The notes under the pieces were generated by a model, which ran no database searches, was not told the DNA's origin, and worked only from the letters and a program-made list of their open reading frames with translations. From Tamlana carrageenivorans (GTDB lineage: Bacteria; Bacteroidota; Bacteroidia; Flavobacteriales; Flavobacteriaceae), in NCBI RefSeq assembly GCF_002893765.1, contig NZ_CP025938.1, positions 1,116,001-1,180,000 of the forward strand: 64,000 nucleotides of DNA. Reading direction: 5' to 3'. The position numbers and the translations under genes are program-made. Shown here piece by piece: positions 18,037 through 28,181 of the stretch (positions are counted from its first letter, which is position 1; every line of letters starts with the position of its first letter).

Positions 18037-19206
18037 TTACAAGGACAATACAAAGGTTCCTGCTTTAAAATTAACGGTAATGGTGTAGGTCCCTGTATCT
18101 GGCGCTACAATATCAAAACCACCCCAGGCCGGATTCGTATTTGGCCCTGAAGCTTTTAAATCGCCCGCCATAGGATTTTCGTTAGCCGTTTTGCCTTTGT
18201 AAGCGAGGTCCCAACCTAATTCAGTAAGCAAAGCATAGGTTTTTCCTCCTTCAAGGGCAACGGTTAATGTAAAGGTATGGTCGTCCACTTGGGTAAATTG
18301 CTGCGAAGTATCTGGGGCGTCCCAACCTAAAGGCGTGGCTTCACCAGTAATGAACAATTCGGCTGGCGCATCCATTAAAGACGCCTCTGGACTTACTATA
18401 AAAGTACCTTGAGTAAAATCCATAATCACTTTATACGTTCCTGTGGCACCAGGCGTTTGAATATCGCTACCACCCCAGTTGTTTTCGGCACCTGAAGGAA
18501 TGAAATTCCCACCTTCGTAAGGCTCCATATCGGTTTCTGCTTTATAAGCAGGATCGGTCCATGCTGCCGAATTGGTGATAAAAGCAAAATTACCCCATTC
18601 GTATAACTCCAAAATTAAAGCAAACCTATGATCGTCTACCTGTACCATCATTTGCTCATCTGGAATCGGGTATCCCCAATTTGACGCCACAGCACCCCCT
18701 TGCAAATACAAATTCGTTGGCATAGGAAACTCTAAAGACAAGGTTTTATACGGCGTAACCGATATCATCTCTTCGGCGGTATAGGCTACCAATTCGTCGT
18801 ATTTCAAGTTTCCTTTTAGGCGCACTTTTAGTTTTCCAACGGCTTCTGGCTCTAAACCTAATTTTATAGCATAAGCGTTTAACTGACTGTGTGTATACGA
18901 CACAGTACCGCCAGTAACTACATTATTCACGCCATTTGAAAAATCGCCATTCTCGGCATCGATTTGTAAGGTGAATGTGGTTGGTGTACTCACACCGTAC
19001 CAAGCTTCATCCCAAGTAAATGAAATGGCGGTTTGGTTATCGGCATCACGTTGTTCTAGAACCACAGCATCGGTACTAGGCACCACCTGTTTTTCGTCTG
19101 ATGGCGCTTGTGCAACCGCTACAGGATCGTCATCGGTACATGCTTGAAAGGTTAAACAGGATATCCCCACAAGCATGATAGTTATGATATTTAATATTGT
19201 TTTCAT
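18037..19206 (-). CDS. susE: SusE/SusF-type outer-membrane glycan-binding lipoprotein
   Basis: A 389-residue lipoprotein (signal CLTFQACTDDD). The N-terminal SusE domain (about residues 40-150: TAISFTWDEAWYGVSTPTTF ... YTHSQLNAYAIKLGL) is followed by two repeated SusF-like starch-binding-type modules. Each holds the pattern LYLQGGAV/LFITGEATPLGW, a VDDH segment, WGG and a final GTFIV or GTFVL strand. Such proteins sit on the outside of the outer membrane, hold the polysaccharide near SusCD and are not catalytic. It follows susD by 20 bases in the galactan operon. Its ligand is probably galactan or galacto-oligosaccharide, by context only. Confidence 0.85.
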   Translation of the reverse strand: MKTILNIITIMLVGISCLTFQACTDDDPVAVAQAPSDEKQVVPSTDAVVLEQRDADNQTAISFTWDEAWYGVSTPTTFTLQIDAENGDFSNGVNNVVTGGTVSYTHSQLNAYAIKLGLEPEAVGKLKVRLKGNLKYDELVAYTAEEMISVTPYKTLSLEFPMPTNLYLQGGAVASNWGYPIPDEQMMVQVDDHRFALILELYEWGNFAFITNSAAWTDPAYKAETDMEPYEGGNFIPSGAENNWGGSDIQTPGATGTYKVIMDFTQGTFIVSPEASLMDAPAELFITGEATPLGWDAPDTSQQFTQVDDHTFTLTVALEGGKTYALLTELGWDLAYKGKTANENPMAGDLKASGPNTNPAWGGFDIVAPDTGTYTITVNFKAGTFVLSL

Positions 19207-19226
19207 AATTAATGTTTTGTTTTTGA

Positions 19227-20789
19227 TTAGAATCCATCAATCTGTTCCAGATTCGGATTAGCTAAATAATCTGAGGTTGGAATAGGAAATAATTTGTATT
19301 TAGCATCCACAGGGCGTCCTTCTTTCACGCCGCCTTTCCAAGCCCATAAATAATCGCCCGTAGTTAATTTATCGAAACGAATTAAATCTGTTCTTCTTTG
19401 CGCTTCCCAGTACAATTCTCTGGCTCGTTCATCTAAAATAAAATCTAAGGTCAATTCGGCATCGGTAATATTTCCAAGGGTACTCGAAGGGTTATTATCG
19501 TAAGCACGTCCTCTAATAAAGTTCACATACATTAAAGCATCAGCTCTATTTCCGTTTCCTCCTCTTAACACGGCTTCAGCATAAGTTAAATACACTTCAG
19601 CCAAACGAAACACAGGAAAATCGATATCCGATAGGTTCCCATAGGTATTATTTTGCGGCATTCTAGAGCCATCTCTTTTAACGTTTCTATACTTGTATCC
19701 TCCATAACCATGAGTGGCATCGTTTAGTACCTCAACCTCTAACTGCTGTCCGTCGGTCCAGAACATGGCGCGTTTATCATCATCCCAGTTTGTTGCTGTT
19801 GTGGTTGGGAATAAATCGGCAATTTGTTGCGTAAAACGGTACATACTCCAAGAAGACACCGAACCGGTAACTTCGGCAGTTACCCCACAAGGCCCTACCG
19901 TTAAGAAGTTAGTACCGTCCCAAGTTTCAAACATACTTTCGTAGTTAATGGTCCAAATGAACTCGTTCGTATTAAGCTCATTATCTCCTAGCATGAGCCA
20001 TTGGTAATTTTGCTCTAAAGCATAGCCTGCATTGATCACTTTACTTGCATAATTGGCTGCATCATCATAACGTGCGGTGCCTATATAAACTTCGGCATTT
20101 AAATACAACCTTGACAGTAAAGCCCAAGCCGCAGCCTTATCGGCGCGACCTCTTTCATTAGTTCTTGGGTCGGCCAAAGCCCCTTCAATTCCCGTAAGTT
20201 CCGCTTCAATCCAATTGAATAAATCGGCACGTTGAATTTGCTCAGGGAAACCACCACCTAAATCGGTTTCGGTTGGATGTGGCGGATTTCCATAAAGATC
20301 CATAAGCACCCAGTAGCAATAGGCTCTTAAAAATTTAACCTCAGCTTGAAACTGTGCAATGTCATCGGCATCAGCACCAGAAAAACCACGCTCTGAAACG
20401 GTTCCAGGATCCGATTCAATAATAAAATTATTGGCTAAAGTAATGGTTTGCAAGGCACTTTCGTACACATAAGTTATTGCAGGCGTATCGGCACTATATT
20501 CAAAATTATGAAAAGTTCGATCGCTGTCTACGTTCCAGGTGCTTACAGCCATATCGGTGGTATGCTCTTGCATTTTCCAAAAATTTCTTAAAAATGGTGA
20601 GTAAACCAGATTTCCGAAAGCAGAAGCTAAGGCTTGCTTATACCCATCGACCGTTGCAAATTGATCGTTGTTTGTTTCTATATTGGTTGGCAACTTTTCT
20701 AAATCTCCAGTACAAGAATTCAAACTTATAACCAAAAGCAAAAGTGTGGCTGCAAACTTGTTAAAATATCTATTTTTTAAATTTTTCAT
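19227..20789 (-). CDS. susD: SusD/RagB family glycan-binding lipoprotein (galactan PUL)
   Basis: A 520-residue SusD-family lipoprotein that caps the SusC pore from outside. The lipobox is SLNSC near residue 26. The family TPR-rich core shows in VKFLRAYCYWVLMDLYGNPP, AAWALLSRLYLNAEVYIG and the C-terminal LTLDFILDERARELYWEAQRRTDL without interruption (given here only in part: ILDERARELYWE). It lies 18 bases after susC. Together with SusC and SusE it forms the uptake complex of the galactan locus. Confidence 0.93.
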   Translation of the reverse strand: MKNLKNRYFNKFAATLLLLVISLNSCTGDLEKLPTNIETNNDQFATVDGYKQALASAFGNLVYSPFLRNFWKMQEHTTDMAVSTWNVDSDRTFHNFEYSADTPAITYVYESALQTITLANNFIIESDPGTVSERGFSGADADDIAQFQAEVKFLRAYCYWVLMDLYGNPPHPTETDLGGGFPEQIQRADLFNWIEAELTGIEGALADPRTNERGRADKAAAWALLSRLYLNAEVYIGTARYDDAANYASKVINAGYALEQNYQWLMLGDNELNTNEFIWTINYESMFETWDGTNFLTVGPCGVTAEVTGSVSSWSMYRFTQQIADLFPTTTATNWDDDKRAMFWTDGQQLEVEVLNDATHGYGGYKYRNVKRDGSRMPQNNTYGNLSDIDFPVFRLAEVYLTYAEAVLRGGNGNRADALMYVNFIRGRAYDNNPSSTLGNITDAELTLDFILDERARELYWEAQRRTDLIRFDKLTTGDYLWAWKGGVKEGRPVDAKYKLFPIPTSDYLANPNLEQIDGF

Positions 20790-20807
20790 GAGTTTAGCGT
20801 TTGTAAG

Positions 20808-23771
20808 TTAGAAATTGATGTTTATCCCCAAAGCATAAATTCTTGGAATCGGATAGGCATTTTCATACCCACCACTTGCCTCAGGATCACGACCGGTATA
20901 ATCGGTAATGGTAAACACATTTTGAACCGATAAATTCACGTTCATACCAACCTCAGCATGACCAAACACTTCGTTAAAATTGTAACTCAAATTAATATTA
21001 TCCAGTTTAAAAAATGAAGCATTCTGCAAATAGTAATCACTAAAAGGCTGTAAGCCATCATTATTTTGAAAACGGGTAAACAAGTAGGAGCTGTGTAAAT
21101 TTTGAGAGGTGTTCCAGCTTGTAATCGCAGAAGCATCATCGGCAGGTTTAAAGAACAAATAATGTCCAACATTAGCATGACCTGCTGCTCCTAAACTCCA
21201 ATTCTTATAATTTAAATTGGTATTAAATCCGAACAGGTATTTGGGCGTGGCCGACTTATCTGTGATGTAGCGATCATCGGCATTAATTTGTCCGTCGCCA
21301 TTTACATCAACCATTTGCCCTTCTAACGGCTTGCCATCTTGATCGTAAACCTGCTTGTATAAATAAAAGGTATTACGTTGGTAGCCTATAGTATTTACTA
21401 AAGTGGCATCACTAAACAAGCCTACCGTACCATCGTCCACATTGGCAAGTTTGGTAATTTTACCTTCATTAAAGGTTACGTTGACCCCAATGCGCCAAGA
21501 GAAATTTTCGGTTCTAACGGGGTAACCATTTACATTAAACTCCACACCTTTGTTTTCCATGCTACCTATATTAAGCAACAATTCTTCTGCAAAATTAGTT
21601 CCTAGCGGAATAACTGTGGTGTTCAATAAATCGTTTGTACGTTTATAATACAAATCGACACTACCAGCAATTCTATTATTTAGGAAACCAAAGTCCAATC
21701 CAAGGTTTGAGGATTCTGTTTGTTCCCATTTTAAGTTCGGATTAAAAGCATTTGGTGTAACGGTAAAATAGCGGTTGTTTCCAAAGGTGTATTGTGTGTT
21801 TAAACCGCCCGTGCTATAACCTGGAATATAGGCGTAGTTGGCGATACCGTCTTGCTGCCCCGTAACACCGTAACTCAATCTTAATTTTAAATCGGTTACC
21901 ACATGACTATCTTTTAAAAAATTTTCCTGATTGATCTTCCAAGCAAAGGCTACCGCAGGGAAAAGCCCCCAACGGTTATCTTCTGGAAATCTAGAGGAAC
22001 CATCGTTACGCAATGAAGCCGTTAACAAGTACTTATCATTAAACTGATAATTTAATCTTCCGTAAAAAGAAATCAGCGCATGACTAGGTTCATCAAAAAG
22101 AAAAGTTGGTGTTGAAATCGGATTTGGAGTACCGTTTGCAAAATATGACGGATAAAAATAATTGGTCGTTAAAAAGTCGTTATACGAATAACCAGCCGTT
22201 AATTCCAACTTACTTTTTATAGCTTCTAAATCTTTTGAATAAAAGAAATACGCCTCAAGTAATTTATTTTCGGTATCTCTTGAAGGGTTATTATCTACAA
22301 TATACCCGCCAGCATTAGCTTCGGCAAAATGCGTAATAGGCACTTCTTCTCGCCAAGTTCCTCGAAACATATCAATACCTGCATTGACATTAAAATGCAA
22401 TTCTGGTAGAAAGTGAAATTTATAATCGAGCTGTAAATTTGCAATCGCACGACGTGTTTTATTTCTTCTAATTTTTTGTTCCAAAATACTCACAGGATTG
22501 ATATTCGCTAAGGCCGGATTGGTGGCAAATTGCGTGTATTGAAAGTAGTTCCCATATTCTGGATGCTTGTAGTCATACACAGGTTGGGTTGGATCAAAAT
22601 TTGTGCCCAAATAAAGGGCATTACCAGCATCAACTTCGGTGTCGGCAACATTTTGATTTTCGATGGAGCCTTTTAAGTTTAAGTTGACTTTTAAATGGTT
22701 GTCGAAAAACTTCGGACTAATATTTAATAAAGCCGTGGTTCTTTCATAAGCATCTGATAGCACCACACCGTCTTGCTTCAAATAACTTACAGAAGCGCGA
22801 TAAGGAATATTTTTTATAGCCCCACTAGCACTGATATTGTTATCGGCAGCAATTCCTAATCTAAAAATTTCACGCTGCCAGTCGGTATTTGCATCGCCTA
22901 CTGGAGTGGCACTTCCGCCAAGATTGTTTACCACTTCTCGGTATTGATCGGCAGTTAGCATATCTATAAAATTTACAACCTGAGAAACTCTGGTGTTCGA
23001 GGTAACATTTATTTTAAGATCACCAATATCTCCTTTTTTAGTGGTAATAATGATCACGCCATTTGAAGCTCTAGAACCATAAATTGCTGCAGCAGAGGCA
23101 TCTTTTAACACGGTAAAATTTTCAATATCGTTGGGGTTTAGTTGACTTAAAACACTAGGGCCATTGCTCGCCCCAGACCCCTCAAGAGGTACACCATCAA
23201 TAACAATTAAAGGGTCGTTACTAGCATTTAAAGAAGAGCCTCCTCTAATTAAAATATTACTTCCAGCCCCTGGACGACCACTAGACGGGGTAATTTGTAC
23301 CCCAGGCATTTTATTAGCAATTAAACCTTCGGCACTGGTAATAGGTACATTATGAAATTCTTTAGAATCGATAGATGCCACAGAACCTGTTAAATCTTCC
23401 TTTTTGGAAGTACCATATCCAATGACGATAACCTCATCCAGTTTATCTACGTCTTCAATAAGGTTAATAATATAGGATTGCTTACCGTTAATAGGTATGT
23501 CTTGTTGAAAATACCCAACAAAAGACACCACCAGCACTTTGGCTCCCGAAGGCAAATCCAAATTGAACTTTCCGTCAAAATCTGTTGTAGTTCCTGTGTT
23601 GCTATCTTTAACAATAACATTGGCTCCTGGCAAAGGTGCGCCAAACTCGTCTGTAACTTCCCCTGAAATATTTTGGGCAAAAAGCACCACTGGGGTTAAA
23701 AATAAAAGCAATGCACAATAAAGCCTGCCTTTAAGGGTGGAGTTCACCCTTAGTCGTTTTCGGTTTATCAT
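20808..23771 (-). CDS. susC: SusC/RagA TonB-dependent transporter (galactan PUL)
   Basis: A 987-residue outer-membrane TonB-dependent transporter. Order: signal peptide (about 1-32, FLTPVVLFAQ), CarboxypepD-regulatory-like beta domain (GEVTDEFGAPLPGANVIV, 36-120), plug domain with the SusC signature LDEVIVIGYGTSKKEDLTGS, the LIRGGSSLNASNDPLIVIDG stretch, VLKDASAAAIYGSRASNGVI, then a 22-stranded barrel ending in the aromatic YALGININF. It imports oligosaccharides bound by SusD. The first gene of the galactan operon, it is preceded by 166 bases that separate it from the HTCS sensor gene, so the promoter regulated by that sensor should be there. Confidence 0.93.
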   Translation of the reverse strand: MINRKRLRVNSTLKGRLYCALLLFLTPVVLFAQNISGEVTDEFGAPLPGANVIVKDSNTGTTTDFDGKFNLDLPSGAKVLVVSFVGYFQQDIPINGKQSYIINLIEDVDKLDEVIVIGYGTSKKEDLTGSVASIDSKEFHNVPITSAEGLIANKMPGVQITPSSGRPGAGSNILIRGGSSLNASNDPLIVIDGVPLEGSGASNGPSVLSQLNPNDIENFTVLKDASAAAIYGSRASNGVIIITTKKGDIGDLKINVTSNTRVSQVVNFIDMLTADQYREVVNNLGGSATPVGDANTDWQREIFRLGIAADNNISASGAIKNIPYRASVSYLKQDGVVLSDAYERTTALLNISPKFFDNHLKVNLNLKGSIENQNVADTEVDAGNALYLGTNFDPTQPVYDYKHPEYGNYFQYTQFATNPALANINPVSILEQKIRRNKTRRAIANLQLDYKFHFLPELHFNVNAGIDMFRGTWREEVPITHFAEANAGGYIVDNNPSRDTENKLLEAYFFYSKDLEAIKSKLELTAGYSYNDFLTTNYFYPSYFANGTPNPISTPTFLFDEPSHALISFYGRLNYQFNDKYLLTASLRNDGSSRFPEDNRWGLFPAVAFAWKINQENFLKDSHVVTDLKLRLSYGVTGQQDGIANYAYIPGYSTGGLNTQYTFGNNRYFTVTPNAFNPNLKWEQTESSNLGLDFGFLNNRIAGSVDLYYKRTNDLLNTTVIPLGTNFAEELLLNIGSMENKGVEFNVNGYPVRTENFSWRIGVNVTFNEGKITKLANVDDGTVGLFSDATLVNTIGYQRNTFYLYKQVYDQDGKPLEGQMVDVNGDGQINADDRYITDKSATPKYLFGFNTNLNYKNWSLGAAGHANVGHYLFFKPADDASAITSWNTSQNLHSSYLFTRFQNNDGLQPFSDYYLQNASFFKLDNINLSYNFNEVFGHAEVGMNVNLSVQNVFTITDYTGRDPEASGGYENAYPIPRIYALGININF

Positions 23772-23937
23772 TTAGTTTAGTTTTTACTATTAAAGGTTTA
23801 ATAGTCATATTTGGTTTTTCAAAATAAGCAGATATAAAGCGTTTTTACAGGTGAAAAATCCGTTTAATATAGGGGGAAGTTTTCATCTCAAAGAAGACAA
23901 CACTAATAAAAACAAGTACTTACAAGGGTTTTATATA

Positions 23938-26900
23938 TTAATCTTTTTTGATATAATAGGAAGGCGCATGACCAAAATGCTGTTTAAAAAGCTTGCTAAA
24001 GTACTTTCTATCGGCGTATCCCACATGAATACTGGCATCTAAAACCGAAAAATGCTGCTCTGAAATAAGTTTTTTAGCCGTTTTTAATTTGAAGTCTCGA
24101 ACAAACTCCACATAGGTCATATTGGTAAGACCTTTTATTTTTTTGTACACCACAGAGTGGCTCATCCCTAATTCTTGACTCACAAATTGTGCGCTTAAAT
24201 CTGGTGAACTGATATGCTTTTCTATAATATTAATAAGCTTACTCATAAATTTTTCATCGCTATGATTCAGTTCCATTTCGCTAATGGGTACCAAGTCCTT
24301 TTTCCAGAATTTTTCATGTAATAATTTTCTATTAGCTAAAACATTTTTAATTCTACTTCGTAGTATCTCTTCATTAAAAGGTTTGGTTATATAATCATCG
24401 GCACCAATATGAAACCCTTCAATTTGATGTGCTAAAGACGCTCGTGCGGTTAGCAAAAGAATGGGTATATGACTGGTTCTCGCATTGGTTTTTAATTTCC
24501 GCGTAAGCGAAACCCCATCCATAACCGGCATCATCACATCGCTAATAATTAAGTCTGGTGGTGTGCTATTTACTTTTCTTAAAGCCTCTTCGCCTTCGGA
24601 AGCTTCCATAATGTTAAATTCATTTTGCAATAATTCAACAATGTACTGGCGAATGTCCTTATTATCTTCAACCACTAACAGGGTTTGAATGCCTTCTTTA
24701 TTTTGGGTGTCTTGATCGAATAATTTTATGGTTGAAACTTCAGTCGGACTTTTTTCTACATAATTTTCAATCCTTTCACTCACATCTTCATGCCGACCAA
24801 TTTCGGCCTTAGTGAAATGGTTGTTGCCTTTTAACAATTCAATCTTAAAAACGCTACCTTCTCCCTTCTGACTTAAAGCATAAATATCACCTTTATGGAT
24901 TTTTACAATCTCCTTGGCAATGGTTAAACCGAGTCCGAAACCAGGTTTCGCCAAGGATTCTGAATCTTTAGTTTGATAAAATCGATTGAATATTTTTGAC
25001 AATTGACCGCTAGGAATCCCGATACCTTCATCGCGAATTTCGATAACCACCTGCTCCTCCCTTTCTAGAATCGACAATTCTACCAATCCGTTTTCTTCCG
25101 TAAATTTAATGGCATTGGACAATAAATTGTACAGTACTTTATCCATTTGGTTTTTATCGAACCATAAATCGATGGCATCCGAAGTGGCATGAAACCCCAC
25201 CTGCACCCCTTTTTGATGGGCCAATTCCTTAAACGACAAATAAATTTCTTCACAAAAACTAACGATGTTTTGCTTGGTGACATTCAATTTTATTTCGTTT
25301 TGTTCCAGCTTTCTATAATCCAAAAGCTCGTTAACTAAATTGAGTAATAGATTTCCGTTTTTCTTTACCGTTTTCACGGAATTAAAATCGACTTCGCCAT
25401 CGTGGGTATTGGATTTTAAAAGTTTGTTTACCGCTCCAATGATAAGCGTAACTGGCGTTCTAATTTCATGTGAAATGTTTGTAAAAAATTGATGTTTTAA
25501 ATTATAAAGTTCAATATCCTTTTCATGAGTTACCCGCTCCAATTCTAGAGTAGTTTTCATTTGTTCCCAAGCAATAATGTATTTTCTAAACAGGTAAAAA
25601 ATTAAAACAACCAAGGCAAAATAAATAGCAAAAGCCCACCATTGCAGCCAAAATGGCTTTAAAACTTTAATATTTAAAGAAGAATAAGTATTGCCCCAAT
25701 CGCTACCTATTGTTTTACTTTTTACCTTAAAGGTATACTTACCTGGAGCTAAGTTGGTATAAGTTACGGTTCTATCTTTGCCAATGTAACGCCAATTTTT
25801 GTCGAAATTTTCCATTTGAATCGCGTATTCGCACTTTGTAGAAAACGGCAATTTAATAGCTGCAAAATCGAAGGTAATAACATTCAAATTATGTTTTAAG
25901 GTAATGTTTTGAGCAAATGATATGTTTTGGGAAATAATCTCATTTTCACCAATAAGAAGCTCCTTATTAAACAACTTAAAGTTGATAATTTTCACATTTG
26001 GAGTGGTATTTTGGTGCAATAGCATGTTCGGGTTAAATCGAACAACTCCATTTTTAGTCCCGAAATAAATCAGGCCCATATCATCCTTAAAAACAGCATT
26101 AATATTATACTCCCCAGCTAAATTGGGGTAATTGGAAAAATGTTTAGTCGTATCATCATATTTATAAACCCCTAATTTGGTGCTTAACCAAATGGCACCA
26201 TGATCATCTTCAACAATACCTGTAATGGTTTGGTAGCGCATTTCTTCATCATCTTCAAACCTGTTGACCGTATGATTTTCTGTGTCAAAAAGATTGACGC
26301 CACCACCAGCGGTGCCAATCCAAAGTCGATTTTTGCTATCTAAAAGTAAGCTGAAAATATTATCACTACTTATGGACTTAGAATCGGCATCGGAAAACCT
26401 AAAAGCTGTTGTGGTTTTACTTTTGATATCGAACAGGCTTAAGCCCCCTCCAAAAGTCCCTAACCAAAGCTGATTTCCTTGCTTGACAACAGACACGATA
26501 TTATCGCTGCTGATGGCGTTTGCTTCCGATTTGTTTTCTCTAAAACTCTGAAACACTTCGGTTTTCGGATTAAAATAATTGAGTCCCCCTCCCCAAGAAG
26601 CAATCCACAGATTTGACTTTTCATCTTCTACAATACTTCGTACATCATTAAAACTAATGGAATGGCTGCGCGCTGGGTCGTGCTTGTATTGTTTAAACTT
26701 ATGGGTTTTAGCATCGTATTTTATGAGGCCATTGGCAAAAGTTCCCATCCAAATCATACCTTCGCTACTTTGGTAAATATTTTGAATATAATCGCCTCCA
26801 ATAGCGGTATTAAGCCTATCGGTATATTGCTCTACCTGCCCTGTTTGTTGGTTGTACACCGTTAATCCATCGCCATCAAGACCAAGAAAAAGCTGCTTGT

Positions 26901-28029
26901 CGGTTTTAAAAACCGATAACACAGGGGCTAAATTTTGACCTTCCATATCACTAAATAGAAATTCGAAATTGTTATTCGGATTTAAAATATTAATCCCATT
27001 CCAAGCCGTTCCAATCCAGATATTGGACGCATCATCTTCAATAATTTCATAAATGGCATTTCCAGATAAGGAAGATTCAAATTGCGTATTATAACTGTAG
27101 TTAACAATATTAGGTTTGGTTTTATTTGCTGAGAACTCGACTTTAATGACACCGTTTCCATCAGTGCCCACCCAAATATCATGATTGCTATCTTTAAGAA
27201 GCGAACGCACAATTTCTGGCGGTTCCTTAACCTTTAAATTTTCATTGAAGAAAGGACGGTATTGTAAACTTGCTATATCGAATTTTAGGAGTCCGCCACC
27301 ACTAGTTCCTACCAACAACGTATGGTCGTCTAGGTCTGAAACCGTATGAATTAAACGCGTGGCATTTGTATTATTGGAGCTTATCCTTTGAAAATTACTG
27401 CTTTCGGGATTAAACTTATTTAATCCGCCTCCAAAAGTCCCTATCCAAATGGTATGGTTTTCATCTTCAAAAATACTGGTAACACTATTGTGGCTAATGC
27501 TGTGATTATCGTTGGGGTTATAGGTGTAATTCGTGAAGCTTAGCGAATTCGGATTAAAAACACTCACGCCGTTTTCGGTCCCTATCCACAATTGACCTTT
27601 AGAATCTTGAAATAGGGTTCTAAGGTGATTGGATCCAATGGAATTTAAGCGATCCTCGTCATGCTTGTACACGGTAAATTCATCTAACCTTTGGTCGTAA
27701 ACGTTTAACCCGCCGCCAAGCGTTGCAATCCAAATTTGCCCCTGTTTGTCCAACAACACATCGGTAATATTATTGGAACTGATACCGCTATTTTTTTTAC
27801 TATATACTTTTAATTGATTGCCATCGTAACGGTTCAAACCATCGTCGGACCCCACCCAAACGAAGCCGTCCTTCTCTTTAATGATACTAGAAACACGGTT
27901 GCTTGAAAGGCCGTTTCCCATATCAATTTTATCGAATTTCACTTGAGATTGCGCGAAGCCATGAAAGCTAGAAAAAAGGAACAGCAAAGAAAGTAAGCGT
28001 AATTTCTTTTTTAGGATGGGCATATTCAT
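23938..28029 (-). CDS. Hybrid two-component system (HTCS) sensor-regulator
   Basis: A 1363-residue one-protein signalling system. A signal peptide is followed by a periplasmic sensor of two seven-bladed propellers made from repeats such as FVWVGSDDGLNRYD (about residues 30-680), a Y_Y_Y domain (about 700-790), one membrane segment (about 797-820), HisKA with the phospho-acceptor histidine in FFTNISHEIRTP (about 853), HATPase (GFGLGLTIAKEIVK), a receiver domain (LLVVEDNKDIRQ, phospho-acceptor Asp in DLIISDVMMPVMDG, about 1116-1240) and an AraC-type DNA-binding domain at the C-terminus (HVGYADRKYFSKLFKQHFG). HTCS proteins sense oligosaccharides in the periplasm and switch on the adjacent susCD operon. 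It sits just upstream of susC on the same strand, so galacto-oligosaccharides are the likely ligand. Confidence 0.94.
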   Translation of the reverse strand: MNMPILKKKLRLLSLLFLFSSFHGFAQSQVKFDKIDMGNGLSSNRVSSIIKEKDGFVWVGSDDGLNRYDGNQLKVYSKKNSGISSNNITDVLLDKQGQIWIATLGGGLNVYDQRLDEFTVYKHDEDRLNSIGSNHLRTLFQDSKGQLWIGTENGVSVFNPNSLSFTNYTYNPNDNHSISHNSVTSIFEDENHTIWIGTFGGGLNKFNPESSNFQRISSNNTNATRLIHTVSDLDDHTLLVGTSGGGLLKFDIASLQYRPFFNENLKVKEPPEIVRSLLKDSNHDIWVGTDGNGVIKVEFSANKTKPNIVNYSYNTQFESSLSGNAIYEIIEDDASNIWIGTAWNGINILNPNNNFEFLFSDMEGQNLAPVLSVFKTDKQLFLGLDGDGLTVYNQQTGQVEQYTDRLNTAIGGDYIQNIYQSSEGMIWMGTFANGLIKYDAKTHKFKQYKHDPARSHSISFNDVRSIVEDEKSNLWIASWGGGLNYFNPKTEVFQSFRENKSEANAISSDNIVSVVKQGNQLWLGTFGGGLSLFDIKSKTTTAFRFSDADSKSISSDNIFSLLLDSKNRLWIGTAGGGVNLFDTENHTVNRFEDDEEMRYQTITGIVEDDHGAIWLSTKLGVYKYDDTTKHFSNYPNLAGEYNINAVFKDDMGLIYFGTKNGVVRFNPNMLLHQNTTPNVKIINFKLFNKELLIGENEIISQNISFAQNITLKHNLNVITFDFAAIKLPFSTKCEYAIQMENFDKNWRYIGKDRTVTYTNLAPGKYTFKVKSKTIGSDWGNTYSSLNIKVLKPFWLQWWAFAIYFALVVLIFYLFRKYIIAWEQMKTTLELERVTHEKDIELYNLKHQFFTNISHEIRTPVTLIIGAVNKLLKSNTHDGEVDFNSVKTVKKNGNLLLNLVNELLDYRKLEQNEIKLNVTKQNIVSFCEEIYLSFKELAHQKGVQVGFHATSDAIDLWFDKNQMDKVLYNLLSNAIKFTEENGLVELSILEREEQVVIEIRDEGIGIPSGQLSKIFNRFYQTKDSESLAKPGFGLGLTIAKEIVKIHKGDIYALSQKGEGSVFKIELLKGNNHFTKAEIGRHEDVSERIENYVEKSPTEVSTIKLFDQDTQNKEGIQTLLVVEDNKDIRQYIVELLQNEFNIMEASEGEEALRKVNSTPPDLIISDVMMPVMDGVSLTRKLKTNARTSHIPILLLTARASLAHQIEGFHIGADDYITKPFNEEILRSRIKNVLANRKLLHEKFWKKDLVPISEMELNHSDEKFMSKLINIIEKHISSPDLSAQFVSQELGMSHSVVYKKIKGLTNMTYVEFVRDFKLKTAKKLISEQHFSVLDASIHVGYADRKYFSKLFKQHFGHAPSYYIKKD

Positions 28030-28123
28030 GGGTCAATTAATAGTTCAGGATTTGTTTTGATAAACAGGACCTAAAACTACAAATTTAGTATAAAATACCT
28101 CCTGCAACTTTTTAAATCGAAAA

Positions 28124-28157
28124 AAGAGGCTGCCTTAAAAGTATAAGACAGCCTCTT
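28124..28157 (-). terminator. Terminator hairpin after the DEH reductase gene
   Basis: AAGAGGCTGCCTT and AAGACAGCCTCTT pair with one mismatch around an 8-base loop, 24 bases downstream of the SDR stop. The arms match the outer arms of the longer repeats at 49807-49943 and 52782-52919. Confidence 0.7.
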
Positions 28158-28181
28158 CAAATATTGAATAAAGTGTACTAA

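Noticed and set aside
27703..27713. A further TAAACGTTTAA match to the LacI-type operator core
   Set aside because: It lies in the middle of the HTCS coding region, in codons explained by the propeller sequence; treated as chance.
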